Assembly (NCBI GenBank): GCA_029246545.1 | Contig: JAQWMX010000011.1 | Coordinates: 1 to 64,000, forward strand | DNA length: 64,000 nucleotides | Origin: Gammaproteobacteria bacterium | GTDB lineage: Bacteria > Pseudomonadota > Gammaproteobacteria > Pseudomonadales > Pseudohongiellaceae | Direction: 5' to 3' | Shown: positions 34,877 to 43,024 of the stretch, piece by piece | Position numbering within the stretch: the first letter of the stretch is position 1 | How the letters are laid out: every line of letters starts with the position of its first letter | Position numbers and translations under genes: made by a program | The notes under the pieces: generated by a model | Told to the model about the DNA's origin: nothing | Databases searched by the model: none | Seen by the model: the letters and a program-made list of their open reading frames with translations, nothing else

Positions 34877-35608
34877 ATGAGTTCTACCAAAGACAATATT
34901 TTCCTTTATGACGACGCATTAGTTGATTTTGTCTTTGATGATAATGTTGCTAATGTTTTTACCGACATGGTGAATCGTTCAGTACCGGGTTATGCCTTAA
35001 GTGTAAGAATGATCAGCGTGCTAGCTGAGCAATATGCTCGTAGTAATACCAGGCTTTATGATTTGGGCTGCTCATTGGGAGCCGTTTCTTTTTTATTGCA
35101 ACAGCTTAAGCTCAAAAATTGCAGTATAGTCGCTGTTGATAATTCACCAGCGATGATCAAACGCTGCGAAGAATCTTTGGCTCTTAATCAAGCAGTAGAG
35201 AAATTACCAGTAGCGCTTCGATGTGAAGACATTCAACAAACTGAAATATCTAATGCGTCCGTTGTGGTTTTAAATTTCACATTGCAATTTATAGCGCCCG
35301 AGAAACGCGATAGTATTATAAAAAATATTTATGAAGCATTAGTGCCGGGTGGCATTTTAATTATTTCTGAGAAAATTATTTTTACAGAAGACGAAAAAAA
35401 TAAATTATTTATTGAACTCTACCATCAATTTAAAAAAGCTAACGGCTATTCAGATCTAGAAATTAGTCGCAAACGCTCAGCACTAGAAAATGTATTGATC
35501 CCAGAGACTATAGAGCAACACAATAAAAGAATTACGGTAGCAGGCTTTACTTCTTTTGACCCTTGGTTTCAGTGTTTTAATTTCGCTTCAATGTTTGCAG
35601 TAAAGTAG
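34877..35608 (+). CDS. cmoA: Carboxy-S-adenosylmethionine synthase CmoA
   Basis: Makes carboxy-SAM from SAM and prephenate for tRNA wobble uridine-34 modification. The 243-aa protein has FDDNVANVFTDMVNRSVPGYA near the N-terminus, the SAM loop LYDLGCSLGAVSF, VAVDNSPAMI, and NFTLQFI, all typical of CmoA. It is followed 11 bp later by cmoB, its pathway partner, in the usual order. Confidence 0.95.
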   Translation: MSSTKDNIFLYDDALVDFVFDDNVANVFTDMVNRSVPGYALSVRMISVLAEQYARSNTRLYDLGCSLGAVSFLLQQLKLKNCSIVAVDNSPAMIKRCEESLALNQAVEKLPVALRCEDIQQTEISNASVVVLNFTLQFIAPEKRDSIIKNIYEALVPGGILIISEKIIFTEDEKNKLFIELYHQFKKANGYSDLEISRKRSALENVLIPETIEQHNKRITVAGFTSFDPWFQCFNFASMFAVK

Positions 35609-35619
35609 CTGGTCAATAA

Positions 35620-36597
35620 ATGCATTCTCTTCAAACTATCTTTGATTACTCTGGTTTAAAAGAAAAAGTTAAAGGCACTAAACTAGCTAGATTAGCAGAT
35701 GCTGTGCCTGAGAAGTTTTTGGCCCAAATTAATCATGGTGATTTCCCTGCTTGGAAACAGATGTTGGATTCTTTACCTGTATTAACGCCGTCTTCTTATG
35801 AATTAGATAAAGAATTGCGAATTGGCCAAACAGGACAACTTAATAATGCTGATCTCGATAAGTTAAAAAAGCTGCTAATGGGTTTGCAGCCGTGGCGCAA
35901 AGGTCCATTTAATTTATTTGGTTTAGAAATAGATACTGAATGGCGTTCGGATTGGAAATGGGATCGTCTGAAAACTAAAATCGCTTCTCTTACTGATAGA
36001 AAAGTATTAGATGTTGGTTGTGGGAATGGTTATCACACTTGGCGGATGGAAGGTGCTGGTGCAAGAATAGTTATTGGCGTTGATCCCCATTTACTTTTTA
36101 ATATGCAGTATTGGGCTATCCGTCATTTTTTAGCAGAACCTCCAGTTTATGTATTACCGTTAGCATTAGAAGAGATTCCAGAAAAATTAGAAATATTTGA
36201 TACGGTCTTTTCGATGGGCGTGCTTTACCATCGGCGCTCACCTATTGATCATTTATATGCTTTAAAAGACTGTCTACGAAAAGGCGGCGAGTTGGTGTTA
36301 GAAACTTTAGTGATTGATGGTGAAATTGGTGTGTCCTTATTACCGGAAGGGCGTTACGCGAGGATGCCAAATGTTTGGTTCTTACCTACTTGTGCCACAC
36401 TAGAGAGCTGGCTAATCAAAGTCGGCTATAAAAATGTCAAACTGGTTGATGTTTCAGTTACTTCAATCGATGAGCAACGCAGTACAGAATGGATGAATTT
36501 TGAATCTCTACCCCAGGCCTTAGATGAGAATGATCCATCGATCACCATTGAAGGTTTGCCTGCACCTAAGCGAGCAATATTTATCGCTGAAAAATAA
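35620..36597 (+). CDS. cmoB: tRNA U34 carboxymethyltransferase CmoB
   Basis: Transfers the carboxymethyl group from carboxy-SAM to 5-hydroxyuridine-34 of tRNA. The 325-aa length is the family norm. Hallmarks: LLMGLQPWRKGPFNLFG near residue 95, IDTEWRSDWKWDR, the SAM loop VLDVGCGNGYHTWRM, DPHLLFNMQYWAIRHFL, and FSMGVLYHRRSPIDHL. It is followed by a decay spot rather than by a related gene. Confidence 0.96.
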   Translation: MHSLQTIFDYSGLKEKVKGTKLARLADAVPEKFLAQINHGDFPAWKQMLDSLPVLTPSSYELDKELRIGQTGQLNNADLDKLKKLLMGLQPWRKGPFNLFGLEIDTEWRSDWKWDRLKTKIASLTDRKVLDVGCGNGYHTWRMEGAGARIVIGVDPHLLFNMQYWAIRHFLAEPPVYVLPLALEEIPEKLEIFDTVFSMGVLYHRRSPIDHLYALKDCLRKGGELVLETLVIDGEIGVSLLPEGRYARMPNVWFLPTCATLESWLIKVGYKNVKLVDVSVTSIDEQRSTEWMNFESLPQALDENDPSITIEGLPAPKRAIFIAEK

Positions 36598-36640
36598 CTA
36601 GTATTTAGCCCAATTCTACCAACTTCGCATAAAAAAAGGG

Positions 36641-36657
36641 GCGAATTTTCTATTCGC
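36641..36657. other. Hairpin after cmoB
   Basis: GCGAAT (36641-36646) pairs with ATTCGC (36652-36657) around a 5-nt loop. A run of seven A and GGGG precede the stem, so it reads as a terminator (stem, CCCC, T-run) only on the minus strand, where no gene ends nearby. On the plus strand the T-run is missing. It may be a remnant of the mobile element that follows. Confidence 0.3.
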
Positions 36658-36689
36658 GTTATAAAATAGGCAAAAGAAAATTAGCCCGC

Positions 36690-37088
36690 ATGAGGCCTTC
36701 ATTGAAAAAGGTAGTGGCTGAAGTAGCCAAACAATTCAAAGTAAGTGAGAGCAGTATTTATAAGGCTAAACGGGGCCCGGGCAGTAAGAATGTTCTGCGC
36801 TGAGTAGCAATGCATCTTTGGCAAGAGTTGTCGTCAGTAACATTAAAAGATATTGCTAGACGCTTTGGTTTGAAACGCTACGGTACGGTATCAACAACAG
36901 TTGGTAAACTGCACCAGGAATCTCTGAATGATTCTAAGATTATCTATGCTATACGAAGCCTAAGTAAACGTCTTAAAGCCCAAGGTTATCTACTAGGTTA
37001 TTTCCGCTTGTATTTCAGGGACGGGCGTATAAACTCCTGTGTAACTTCTATTAGTAAGGCGAGTCATGAAAGTAACCAGCCAGAATAA
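36690..37088 (+). pseudogene. Remnant of a transposase-like gene (C-terminal HTH region) with internal stop
   Basis: From ATG 36690 the frame reads RPSLKKVVAEVAKQFKVSES and SIYKAKRGPGSKNVLR, then a TGA at 36798-36800, then continues VAMHLWQELSSVTLKDIA, RRFGLKRYGTVSTTVGKL and onward. The pattern, including a DnaA-C-terminal-like helix-turn-helix, matches the C-terminal extension of REP-associated tyrosine transposases (COG1943), which begin with a catalytic HUH domain missing here. TGA replaces a Trp-like position. The frame ends at 37088, overlapping the next gene. Judged a dead fragment; the family call is from memory. Confidence 0.55.
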
Positions 37089-37758
37089 ACAACAGGATCA
37101 ACCTCTAGATTTGATTCAGTTTCTGAAAGGTTTATATGAAGCGGGCAGAATTAGTAGAGAAGAGTTACAAAAACTAGTCAAAGCACGTAAATCACCAAAG
37201 CAACATGTGCTGGTATTTATAGCCAATAAAAATATAGAAGATTTAAAAAGTCCAGGCAAAACTCTTGATCTGGAAAGCCTCACTCAAATCTTAGCTGAAC
37301 AGACTGATCAAGATTATTACCATGTTGACCCCTTAAGTATAGATGCTGCAAAGGTGACAGAAGTTATGTCACATGCTTTTGCTAAGCGTCATAAAATCAT
37401 GGCGGTAAAAGTCGATAGTAACGAGGTTAGTATTGCCAGTGCAGAGCCAAATATTTCGTCATGGGAAGAGGATTTAAATCAGGCTTGGAAGGGTGAAGTG
37501 CCTACAGAGGTTTTTGTGGAACAAGGCTGTCGTGAGTGTCGTGATACCGGTTTTCAGGGCAGAGAAGGAATTTATGAAGTGATGCTCTTAAGTGAGGAAT
37601 TACAAACTTACGCAGAAGATAGAGCAGATTTACCAAAGCTTAGGCAACAAGCCTATCAGGAAGGCATGTCTAGTCTTAGGCATAGTGGAGCCATGAAAGT
37701 TGCAGCGGGAATAACTACGATTAATGAAGTATTCCGGGTTGCACCTGAAGCGAAATAA
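37066..37758 (+). pseudogene. GspE/PilB-type ATPase gene with internal in-frame deletion
   Basis: A 230-codon frame that joins the start and end of a much longer family. Residues ~1-150 resemble the N-terminal GspE domain (ILAEQTDQDYYHVDPLSID, then FAKRHKIMAVKVDSNE and IASAEPNISSWEEDL). Residues ~165-230 are the C-terminal end (GCRECRDTGFQGREGIYEVM). The catalytic core between them, with Walker A, the Asp box, Walker B and His box, is absent, and only one of the two Cys pairs of the zinc site remains. Family members are near 600 aa. A good AAGG site precedes the ATG, so it may still be translated, but it cannot be an ATPase. Confidence 0.75.
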
Positions 37759-37811
37759 GTTTTGTTTATAGATATTTTGATGAAAAAAATCACTTTTCTG
37801 GGGGAGCAAAA

Positions 37812-38843
37812 GTGAAAGTGCTAATTATTGGTCCATCTTGGATAGGCGACATGGTGATGGCGCAGTCCTTGTTCTGTCACCTACACTCTCTTAATCCTCA
37901 GGTTGTTATTGATGTGCTCGCGCTTGATTGGACTCGCGAGTTATTGGACCGAATGCCGGAAGTTAACCAAGCTATTGCGATGCCAATTGGTCACGGTAAA
38001 TTGGGCCTTGGTAAGCGTCGGCGGTTAGGCAAAGCTCTACAAGCCGAGAACTATCAACAAGCAATAGTATTGCCTAATTCCTTTAAGTCAGCACTGATTC
38101 CATTTTTTGCAAGAATCCCTCTACGCACGGGCTGGCGCGGCGAAGCTAGGGGCTGGTTACTTAACGATTGCCGTGTATTAGATAAACATCAATACCCCTT
38201 AATGGTGGAAAGATTCGTCGCCCTGGGGCACCTAGCGAATTCCGATTTGCCAGACCCGTTGTTGATACCTGCACTAAAAGTGTCAAGTGAGGTGAAGTCC
38301 ATTGTTGATAGATTTGAATTGGAAACTGATAGAGACATCACAATTTTTTGTCCTGGCGCAGAATTTGGTTCATCAAAACAATGGCCGGAAGCACATTTTG
38401 CAAAATTAGCTGATAGCTTGATTCAAGAGGGTAAACAAATTTGGCTTATGGGTTCAAAAAATGATGTTCAGACGACAAATAACATTATTGATACAATACA
38501 GCCTGAACATAAAAAGCATATTGTAAGTTTGGCTGGATTAACCAGTATCGGCGAAGCAATAGATCTAATGAGTCTAGCCCACACAGTTGTTAGTAATGAT
38601 TCGGGCTTAATGCATATTGCTGCTGCTTTGGATAAGGCGCTTGTTGTTATATATGGCTCTACATCACCAGCATTTACTCCGCCATTATCTGACCAAGTAG
38701 AAATTTTGAATTTAAATCTACCTTGTAGCCCTTGCTTTAAAAGAGAGTGCCCATTGGGGCATCTCGATTGCTTAAATAAGTTGGAACCTGTGAGTGTTTT
38801 TGACGCAATAAAGAAGTTAAGTTCTGCGGCGAGTAAAGCTTAA
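37812..38843 (+). CDS. waaF: ADP-heptose:LPS heptosyltransferase II
   Basis: Adds the second heptose to the LPS inner core. The 343-aa GT9 enzyme begins VLIIGPSWIGDMVMAQSLF and shows FCPGAEFGSSKQWPEAHFA and VSNDSGLMHIAAALDKALV near residue 260, with the C-terminal Cys group CSPCFKRECPLGHLDC. The start is GTG 37812 after GGGGAG. It is followed with no gap by waaC and then waaG. Confidence 0.95.
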   Translation: MKVLIIGPSWIGDMVMAQSLFCHLHSLNPQVVIDVLALDWTRELLDRMPEVNQAIAMPIGHGKLGLGKRRRLGKALQAENYQQAIVLPNSFKSALIPFFARIPLRTGWRGEARGWLLNDCRVLDKHQYPLMVERFVALGHLANSDLPDPLLIPALKVSSEVKSIVDRFELETDRDITIFCPGAEFGSSKQWPEAHFAKLADSLIQEGKQIWLMGSKNDVQTTNNIIDTIQPEHKKHIVSLAGLTSIGEAIDLMSLAHTVVSNDSGLMHIAAALDKALVVIYGSTSPAFTPPLSDQVEILNLNLPCSPCFKRECPLGHLDCLNKLEPVSVFDAIKKLSSAASKA

Positions 38844-39923
38844 ATGCATGTGCTTATCGTTAAGGTATCTTCCCTCGGCGATGTTATTCATACTTTGCCT
38901 GCTTTAACTGATGCTGAAAGAGCAATTCCGAATATTAAATTTGATTGGGTCATAGAAGAAGCCTTTGCTGAGATACCCGTATGGCATACTGCTGTTAATA
39001 AAGTTATTCCGGTTGCTTTTCGCCGCTGGAAGAAAAATATTTTAAAAATGATATTTAGTCAGGAATATAGAAATTTTAAAGGCAATTTAAAAAATACTAA
39101 ATATGATTTGATAATAGATGCACAAGGGCTTTTAAAAAGCGGCCTTATATCTTCAATTGCGAAAGGAAAGGTTGCAGGTCTGGATAAAAATAGTGCCAGA
39201 GAAAAAGTGGCAATTCGGTTTTACGATGAGCGTTATGCAGTATCCCGACAACAACATGCTGTCGAAAGAACCAGAAAATTATTTGCTCAAGCTCTAGGTT
39301 ATAATCTAAATAATCTAGAATTGAATTACGGTTTATCCTTGGAGCAGTTCTCTTCTAAAGAAGATGACATTAATGATGAAACTAATATAAATACTAAAAA
39401 GTCTTTATATTTTTTACACGGGACCTCATGGGAAACAAAATTATGGCCAGAACAATATTGGATAGAGCTTGGGTTAACTGCCGTTAATAATGGCTATAAC
39501 ATAAATTTGTTATGGGGGGATGAGAGAGAACAGCAACGCGCTCAACGTATTGCTAAAGCTATCCCAAATGCAACTGTCATGAATCGATTAAGCTTAACTG
39601 AAATCGCAAGTAAATTATTACAAGCAGATATTGTAATAGCTGTAGATACCGGATTGGCTCATTTAGCAGCTGCATTAGATAGGCCAACTATCGCACTTTA
39701 TGGACCCAGTGATGCCGAGAAAACCGGAACATATGGGAAAAATCAAATTCAACTAAGCGCCTCTCTTTCCTGCAGCCCATGTTTAAATAAACAATGTCAT
39801 TACCAAGGTGAAGACTTAAACGAAAGTGAGAAGCAAGAAATATTTAAAGTAAACCCTCCATGTTTTGCAACAATAACTCCTAGTAAGGTTTGGCAAAATA
39901 TTTCAGACGTTTCGACCCAATGA
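38844..39923 (+). CDS. waaC: ADP-heptose:LPS heptosyltransferase I
   Basis: Adds the first heptose to Kdo of the inner core. The 359-aa GT9 enzyme has VLIVKVSSLGDVIHTLPAL at the start, DLIIDAQGLLKSGLI near 95, GLDKNSAREKVA, and VAVDTGLAHLAAALDRPTIALYG near 270. ATG follows directly on the waaF stop. It is 10-25 aa longer than usual because of small inserts. Confidence 0.95.
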   Translation: MHVLIVKVSSLGDVIHTLPALTDAERAIPNIKFDWVIEEAFAEIPVWHTAVNKVIPVAFRRWKKNILKMIFSQEYRNFKGNLKNTKYDLIIDAQGLLKSGLISSIAKGKVAGLDKNSAREKVAIRFYDERYAVSRQQHAVERTRKLFAQALGYNLNNLELNYGLSLEQFSSKEDDINDETNINTKKSLYFLHGTSWETKLWPEQYWIELGLTAVNNGYNINLLWGDEREQQRAQRIAKAIPNATVMNRLSLTEIASKLLQADIVIAVDTGLAHLAAALDRPTIALYGPSDAEKTGTYGKNQIQLSASLSCSPCLNKQCHYQGEDLNESEKQEIFKVNPPCFATITPSKVWQNISDVSTQ

Positions 39924-39933
39924 TGGGCTCATT

Positions 39934-41061
39934 ATGAAATTTGCTATCGTTTTATATGCCTATTTCCCTTTTGGTGGTCTACAGCAAGATTTGCTTAAAA
40001 TATTAAAAGCGTGCAGAGCCAGACAAATCGATGTCACTATTTTTTGTATGGAGTGGGAGGGAGAAAGACCATTAAGTGCTGAAATTATCGTTTTACCCAC
40101 CCAGGGCTATAACAAGGTTTCAAAGCGAGAATATTTTGTAGAGGAGATGCTTATGGCAACCTCTGACAACTATGACCTAATAATTGGTTTTAATAAAATG
40201 CCAGGCTTAGATTTTTATTATGCAGCGGATTACTGTTTTGCAGAAAAAGCCCGCAATGAGAGGTCATTTTTATATCGTCTGACACCAAGAGCCAAACAGT
40301 ATATGAATTATGAAAAGGCTGTATTTGGCAAAGGTCAGGAAACAGTAAGTTTATTATTATCGCCGCAACAACGTGAAGAATTTATTAAGCATTATCAGAC
40401 AGAAGATGAACGTTTGATACTAATGCCAGCAGGTATAAAAAAAGACAGGATGGCAGGGAGTGATGCTCAAATTAGGCGCAGGAGAATGCGTTTTGAATTA
40501 TCAGTTGCAGAAGGTGAATTGCTTTTATTGCAAATTGGTTCTGCTTTTAAAACTAAAGGTTTAAATCGATCCTTATTGGCTTTTGCCGCTTTGCCAAAAG
40601 AGTTACGAAGTCGCACTCGCTTCATAGTTATTGGCGAAGACTCACCTGAAAAATATCTAAAAGAAGCTGAAAGGTTAGGAATTAGTAGGCGATTAAAAAT
40701 TATTAGTGGAAGTAGTGAAGTCCCCGAACTATTGTTTGCAGCCGATTTACTAATACACCCTTCCTTAAAAGAAAGTGCAGGTATGGTTATTTTAGAGGCA
40801 ATAGTGGCCGGGCTACCTGTATTAACTACATCAAGTTGTGGTTATGCATTTCATGTCGAGAAGGCGGAAGCTGGGAAAGTATGTCCCATGCCTTTCCAGC
40901 AGGAATACTTAAATAAGCAACTTGAAGCTATGCTTTTAAGTGAGGAAAAGAGTGTTTGGAAGTCAAATGGTATTTCGTATGGGCAGAAGCAAGATCTTTA
41001 TTCTATGCCACAAACAGTAGTCAATCTCTTAGTGCAGGCTGCACATTCCTATTCACAATAA
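39934..41061 (+). CDS. waaG: LPS core glucosyltransferase (WaaG family, GT4)
   Basis: Adds the first hexose of the outer core to heptose II. The 375-aa GT4 enzyme begins FAIVLYAYFPFGGLQQDLLKI, closely as in E. coli WaaG, and has the GT-B donor-binding motifs LLQIGSAFKTKG near residue 200 and HPSLKESAGMVILEAIVAGLPVL near 285. The sugar transferred may differ. It follows waaC by 10 bp; its end overlaps the convergent GT9 gene by 9 bp. Confidence 0.9.
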   Translation: MKFAIVLYAYFPFGGLQQDLLKILKACRARQIDVTIFCMEWEGERPLSAEIIVLPTQGYNKVSKREYFVEEMLMATSDNYDLIIGFNKMPGLDFYYAADYCFAEKARNERSFLYRLTPRAKQYMNYEKAVFGKGQETVSLLLSPQQREEFIKHYQTEDERLILMPAGIKKDRMAGSDAQIRRRRMRFELSVAEGELLLLQIGSAFKTKGLNRSLLAFAALPKELRSRTRFIVIGEDSPEKYLKEAERLGISRRLKIISGSSEVPELLFAADLLIHPSLKESAGMVILEAIVAGLPVLTTSSCGYAFHVEKAEAGKVCPMPFQQEYLNKQLEAMLLSEEKSVWKSNGISYGQKQDLYSMPQTVVNLLVQAAHSYSQ

Positions 41062-42150
41062 GTTCTGCAATTTTTCTAAAACCAGTTCAGGCTTAATAGA
41101 CTTTAAACAGCGATTTTCATAAATACAGCCAATTTTAGTGCATTCTGCTGCACAAGCTTCATTACCTTTTATCACGATAGAGTTTTCAGACAGTGGTCGC
41201 CACAAATCTACATCAGTTGGCCCGAATATCACACAACCTTTAGTGCCTAGTGCTGCGGCTAAATGAAAAGGGCCGCTATCATTGCCAACCATAGCTTTTA
41301 CCTTTGTAAATAAGCTCGCTAATTCGAAAAGCGAAAGCTGATTACACAAGTCAGTACAAGTAATGGGTTCAATATTATTTTTTAAATTATCAATTATATT
41401 TTTGTTAGCTTCTTGGTCTGAATCTCCAGCACCAATCAATACCGCATGAAATCCCTGTCGCTTAAGTAATGAAATTAATTTAGAAAAATTTTCAGCTGGC
41501 CATTTTTTGTAATCTTTTGCAGCACTAGCATGTATGGCGATCAGTGGAGTTTGTAAATCAACGCCTAGATTTTTTAATTTTGCTTCTAGAAAGTCAGAAA
41601 GTCCGTTTATGTTTAATTTAAGGTAGGTAGGTTGTAAAGGTTGCAGCCCCAACTTGCTAAACACTTCAGCGAATCCATACCACCGGTGCTTTTGAGCTTT
41701 CTCTCTTTTTGAATAATTAATATCTAAAACATGATCGTAGCCATGTTTGTTTCTCTTAATATTACTTCCCAGTTTAAACTTGGCACCTGAGAGTTGAGTG
41801 AGTCGATGAGAAACGCTGTCTTCTTCTATATTAAAGGCAATATCTGCATTAAAGCGCCGTATAGTAAATAAGCAATTTAGATAAGCCGATATTTTATTAA
41901 ACAAAGATGCCTGCTTTATTTGCTTGCGCGGATAGAACAATAAAGAATCGGCAGGAAATGATTCTTGCAATAATTCTTGGTAAGCAGCATCAATAACTAA
42001 CAGAAAATGGATATTGTGGTGTTGGCAATGTTTTAGAAAGAGCTGGATGATTCCCCCGGCAATCAATAAATTTCCTAGATAGCGAGTGGGGTTAAGCAAG
42101 ACTATACTTTTATAGTCAGTTGGAATTGTTTTGGCAGGTGTACCAGTCAA
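41053..42150 (-). CDS. Glycosyltransferase family 9 (heptosyltransferase-like)
   Basis: A 365-aa GT9 enzyme: SIVLLNPTRYLGNLLIAGGI at the start, AIHASAAKDYKKWPAENFS near 205, VGNDSGPFHLAAALG near 290, and a Cys group CAAECTKIGCIYENRC near the C-terminus as in WaaF. Most similar in layout to WaaQ/RfaQ-type or further heptosyltransferases of the core. It stands alone on the minus strand inside the LPS region, which points to a core-modifying role. Confidence 0.8.
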   Translation of the reverse strand: MTGTPAKTIPTDYKSIVLLNPTRYLGNLLIAGGIIQLFLKHCQHHNIHFLLVIDAAYQELLQESFPADSLLFYPRKQIKQASLFNKISAYLNCLFTIRRFNADIAFNIEEDSVSHRLTQLSGAKFKLGSNIKRNKHGYDHVLDINYSKREKAQKHRWYGFAEVFSKLGLQPLQPTYLKLNINGLSDFLEAKLKNLGVDLQTPLIAIHASAAKDYKKWPAENFSKLISLLKRQGFHAVLIGAGDSDQEANKNIIDNLKNNIEPITCTDLCNQLSLFELASLFTKVKAMVGNDSGPFHLAAALGTKGCVIFGPTDVDLWRPLSENSIVIKGNEACAAECTKIGCIYENRCLKSIKPELVLEKLQNLL

Positions 42151-42215
42151 AGTCGCATCAGTCCGGTTTTTAAAGTCTGATAAGAATTCTACCTGAGTGT
42201 ACTGACAAGTCCATG

Positions 42216-42221
42216 TATAAT
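42216..42221 (+). promoter_or_regulatory. Consensus -10 before the GT2 gene
   Basis: A perfect TATAAT lies 30 bp before the ATG of the GT2 gene; the -35 position (42193-42198, CTGAGT) is weak. The gene stands alone on the plus strand and needs its own promoter. Confidence 0.35.
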
Positions 42222-42250
42222 GCCACGAGACTAATTAGAAGGTTGTCTAG

Positions 42251-43024
42251 ATGATTGAGAAAAAAACTATTCCAGTAAGTGTTTATGTGATCACTAAGAA
42301 CGAAGAAGAGAACATAGCTCGCTTATTAGATAATCTTAAGAGTTTTGCTGAAGTAATTATTGTTGATAGTGGCAGTACCGATCGTACTTTAGAAATAGCT
42401 AATTCATATTCAAACACTAAAGTTAGCTTTAATCAGTGGCCTGGCTTTGGCGAGCAAAAGGCCCACGCCTTAGCGTTGTGCTCTTTTCCTTGGGTGCTTA
42501 ATTTGGATGCAGATGAAACTTTAAGTGATTCCTTTATAGAGAAGCTAGAAAAATTTATTGTTCAGGACAAGTTTGTTGCTCTGAAAAGTACTAGAAAATT
42601 GTTACGTTGGGGACGCCAACCGAGAAGTTTTGGAGGTGTTGAAAAATTAATTCGACTGTTTAAAAAAGACTGCGGGCATTATGAAAGCAGGCAAGTCCAT
42701 GAAAGTATTAGTATCAATGGGGAAATTAAAGAATCAGAAGCTGCAATATTACATCATGAAAATTTAAGCTATTCGCAGCGTATAGAAAAAACTGTATTTT
42801 ATGCAAAATTGAAAGCGCAGGATAAATTTAATAATGGCGATAAAACTAATATGCTGGTGGTGATAATAATATTCCCATTAACTTTTATTCGCATATATTT
42901 ATTTAAAGGTCATTTCATGGATGGTTTTGGCGGTGTATTAACCAGTGTAAATGTCGCGTTTTATAATTACATGAAATATTCTAATCTTTGGGATTTAAAT
43001 AAAAAAGCCCAAAAAAATAATTAA
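42251..43024 (+). CDS. Glycosyltransferase family 2 (WaaE/KdtX-like)
   Basis: A 257-aa GT2 enzyme with the GT-A fold: VYVITKNEEENIARLLDNL, VDSGSTDRTLEIA, and the metal-binding NLDADETLS near residue 85. A hydrophobic segment near 200-215 may associate it with the membrane. WaaE-type enzymes add glucose to heptose I of the core. Its 3' end overlaps the acyltransferase gene by 4 bp. Confidence 0.85.
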   Translation: MIEKKTIPVSVYVITKNEEENIARLLDNLKSFAEVIIVDSGSTDRTLEIANSYSNTKVSFNQWPGFGEQKAHALALCSFPWVLNLDADETLSDSFIEKLEKFIVQDKFVALKSTRKLLRWGRQPRSFGGVEKLIRLFKKDCGHYESRQVHESISINGEIKESEAAILHHENLSYSQRIEKTVFYAKLKAQDKFNNGDKTNMLVVIIIFPLTFIRIYLFKGHFMDGFGGVLTSVNVAFYNYMKYSNLWDLNKKAQKNN

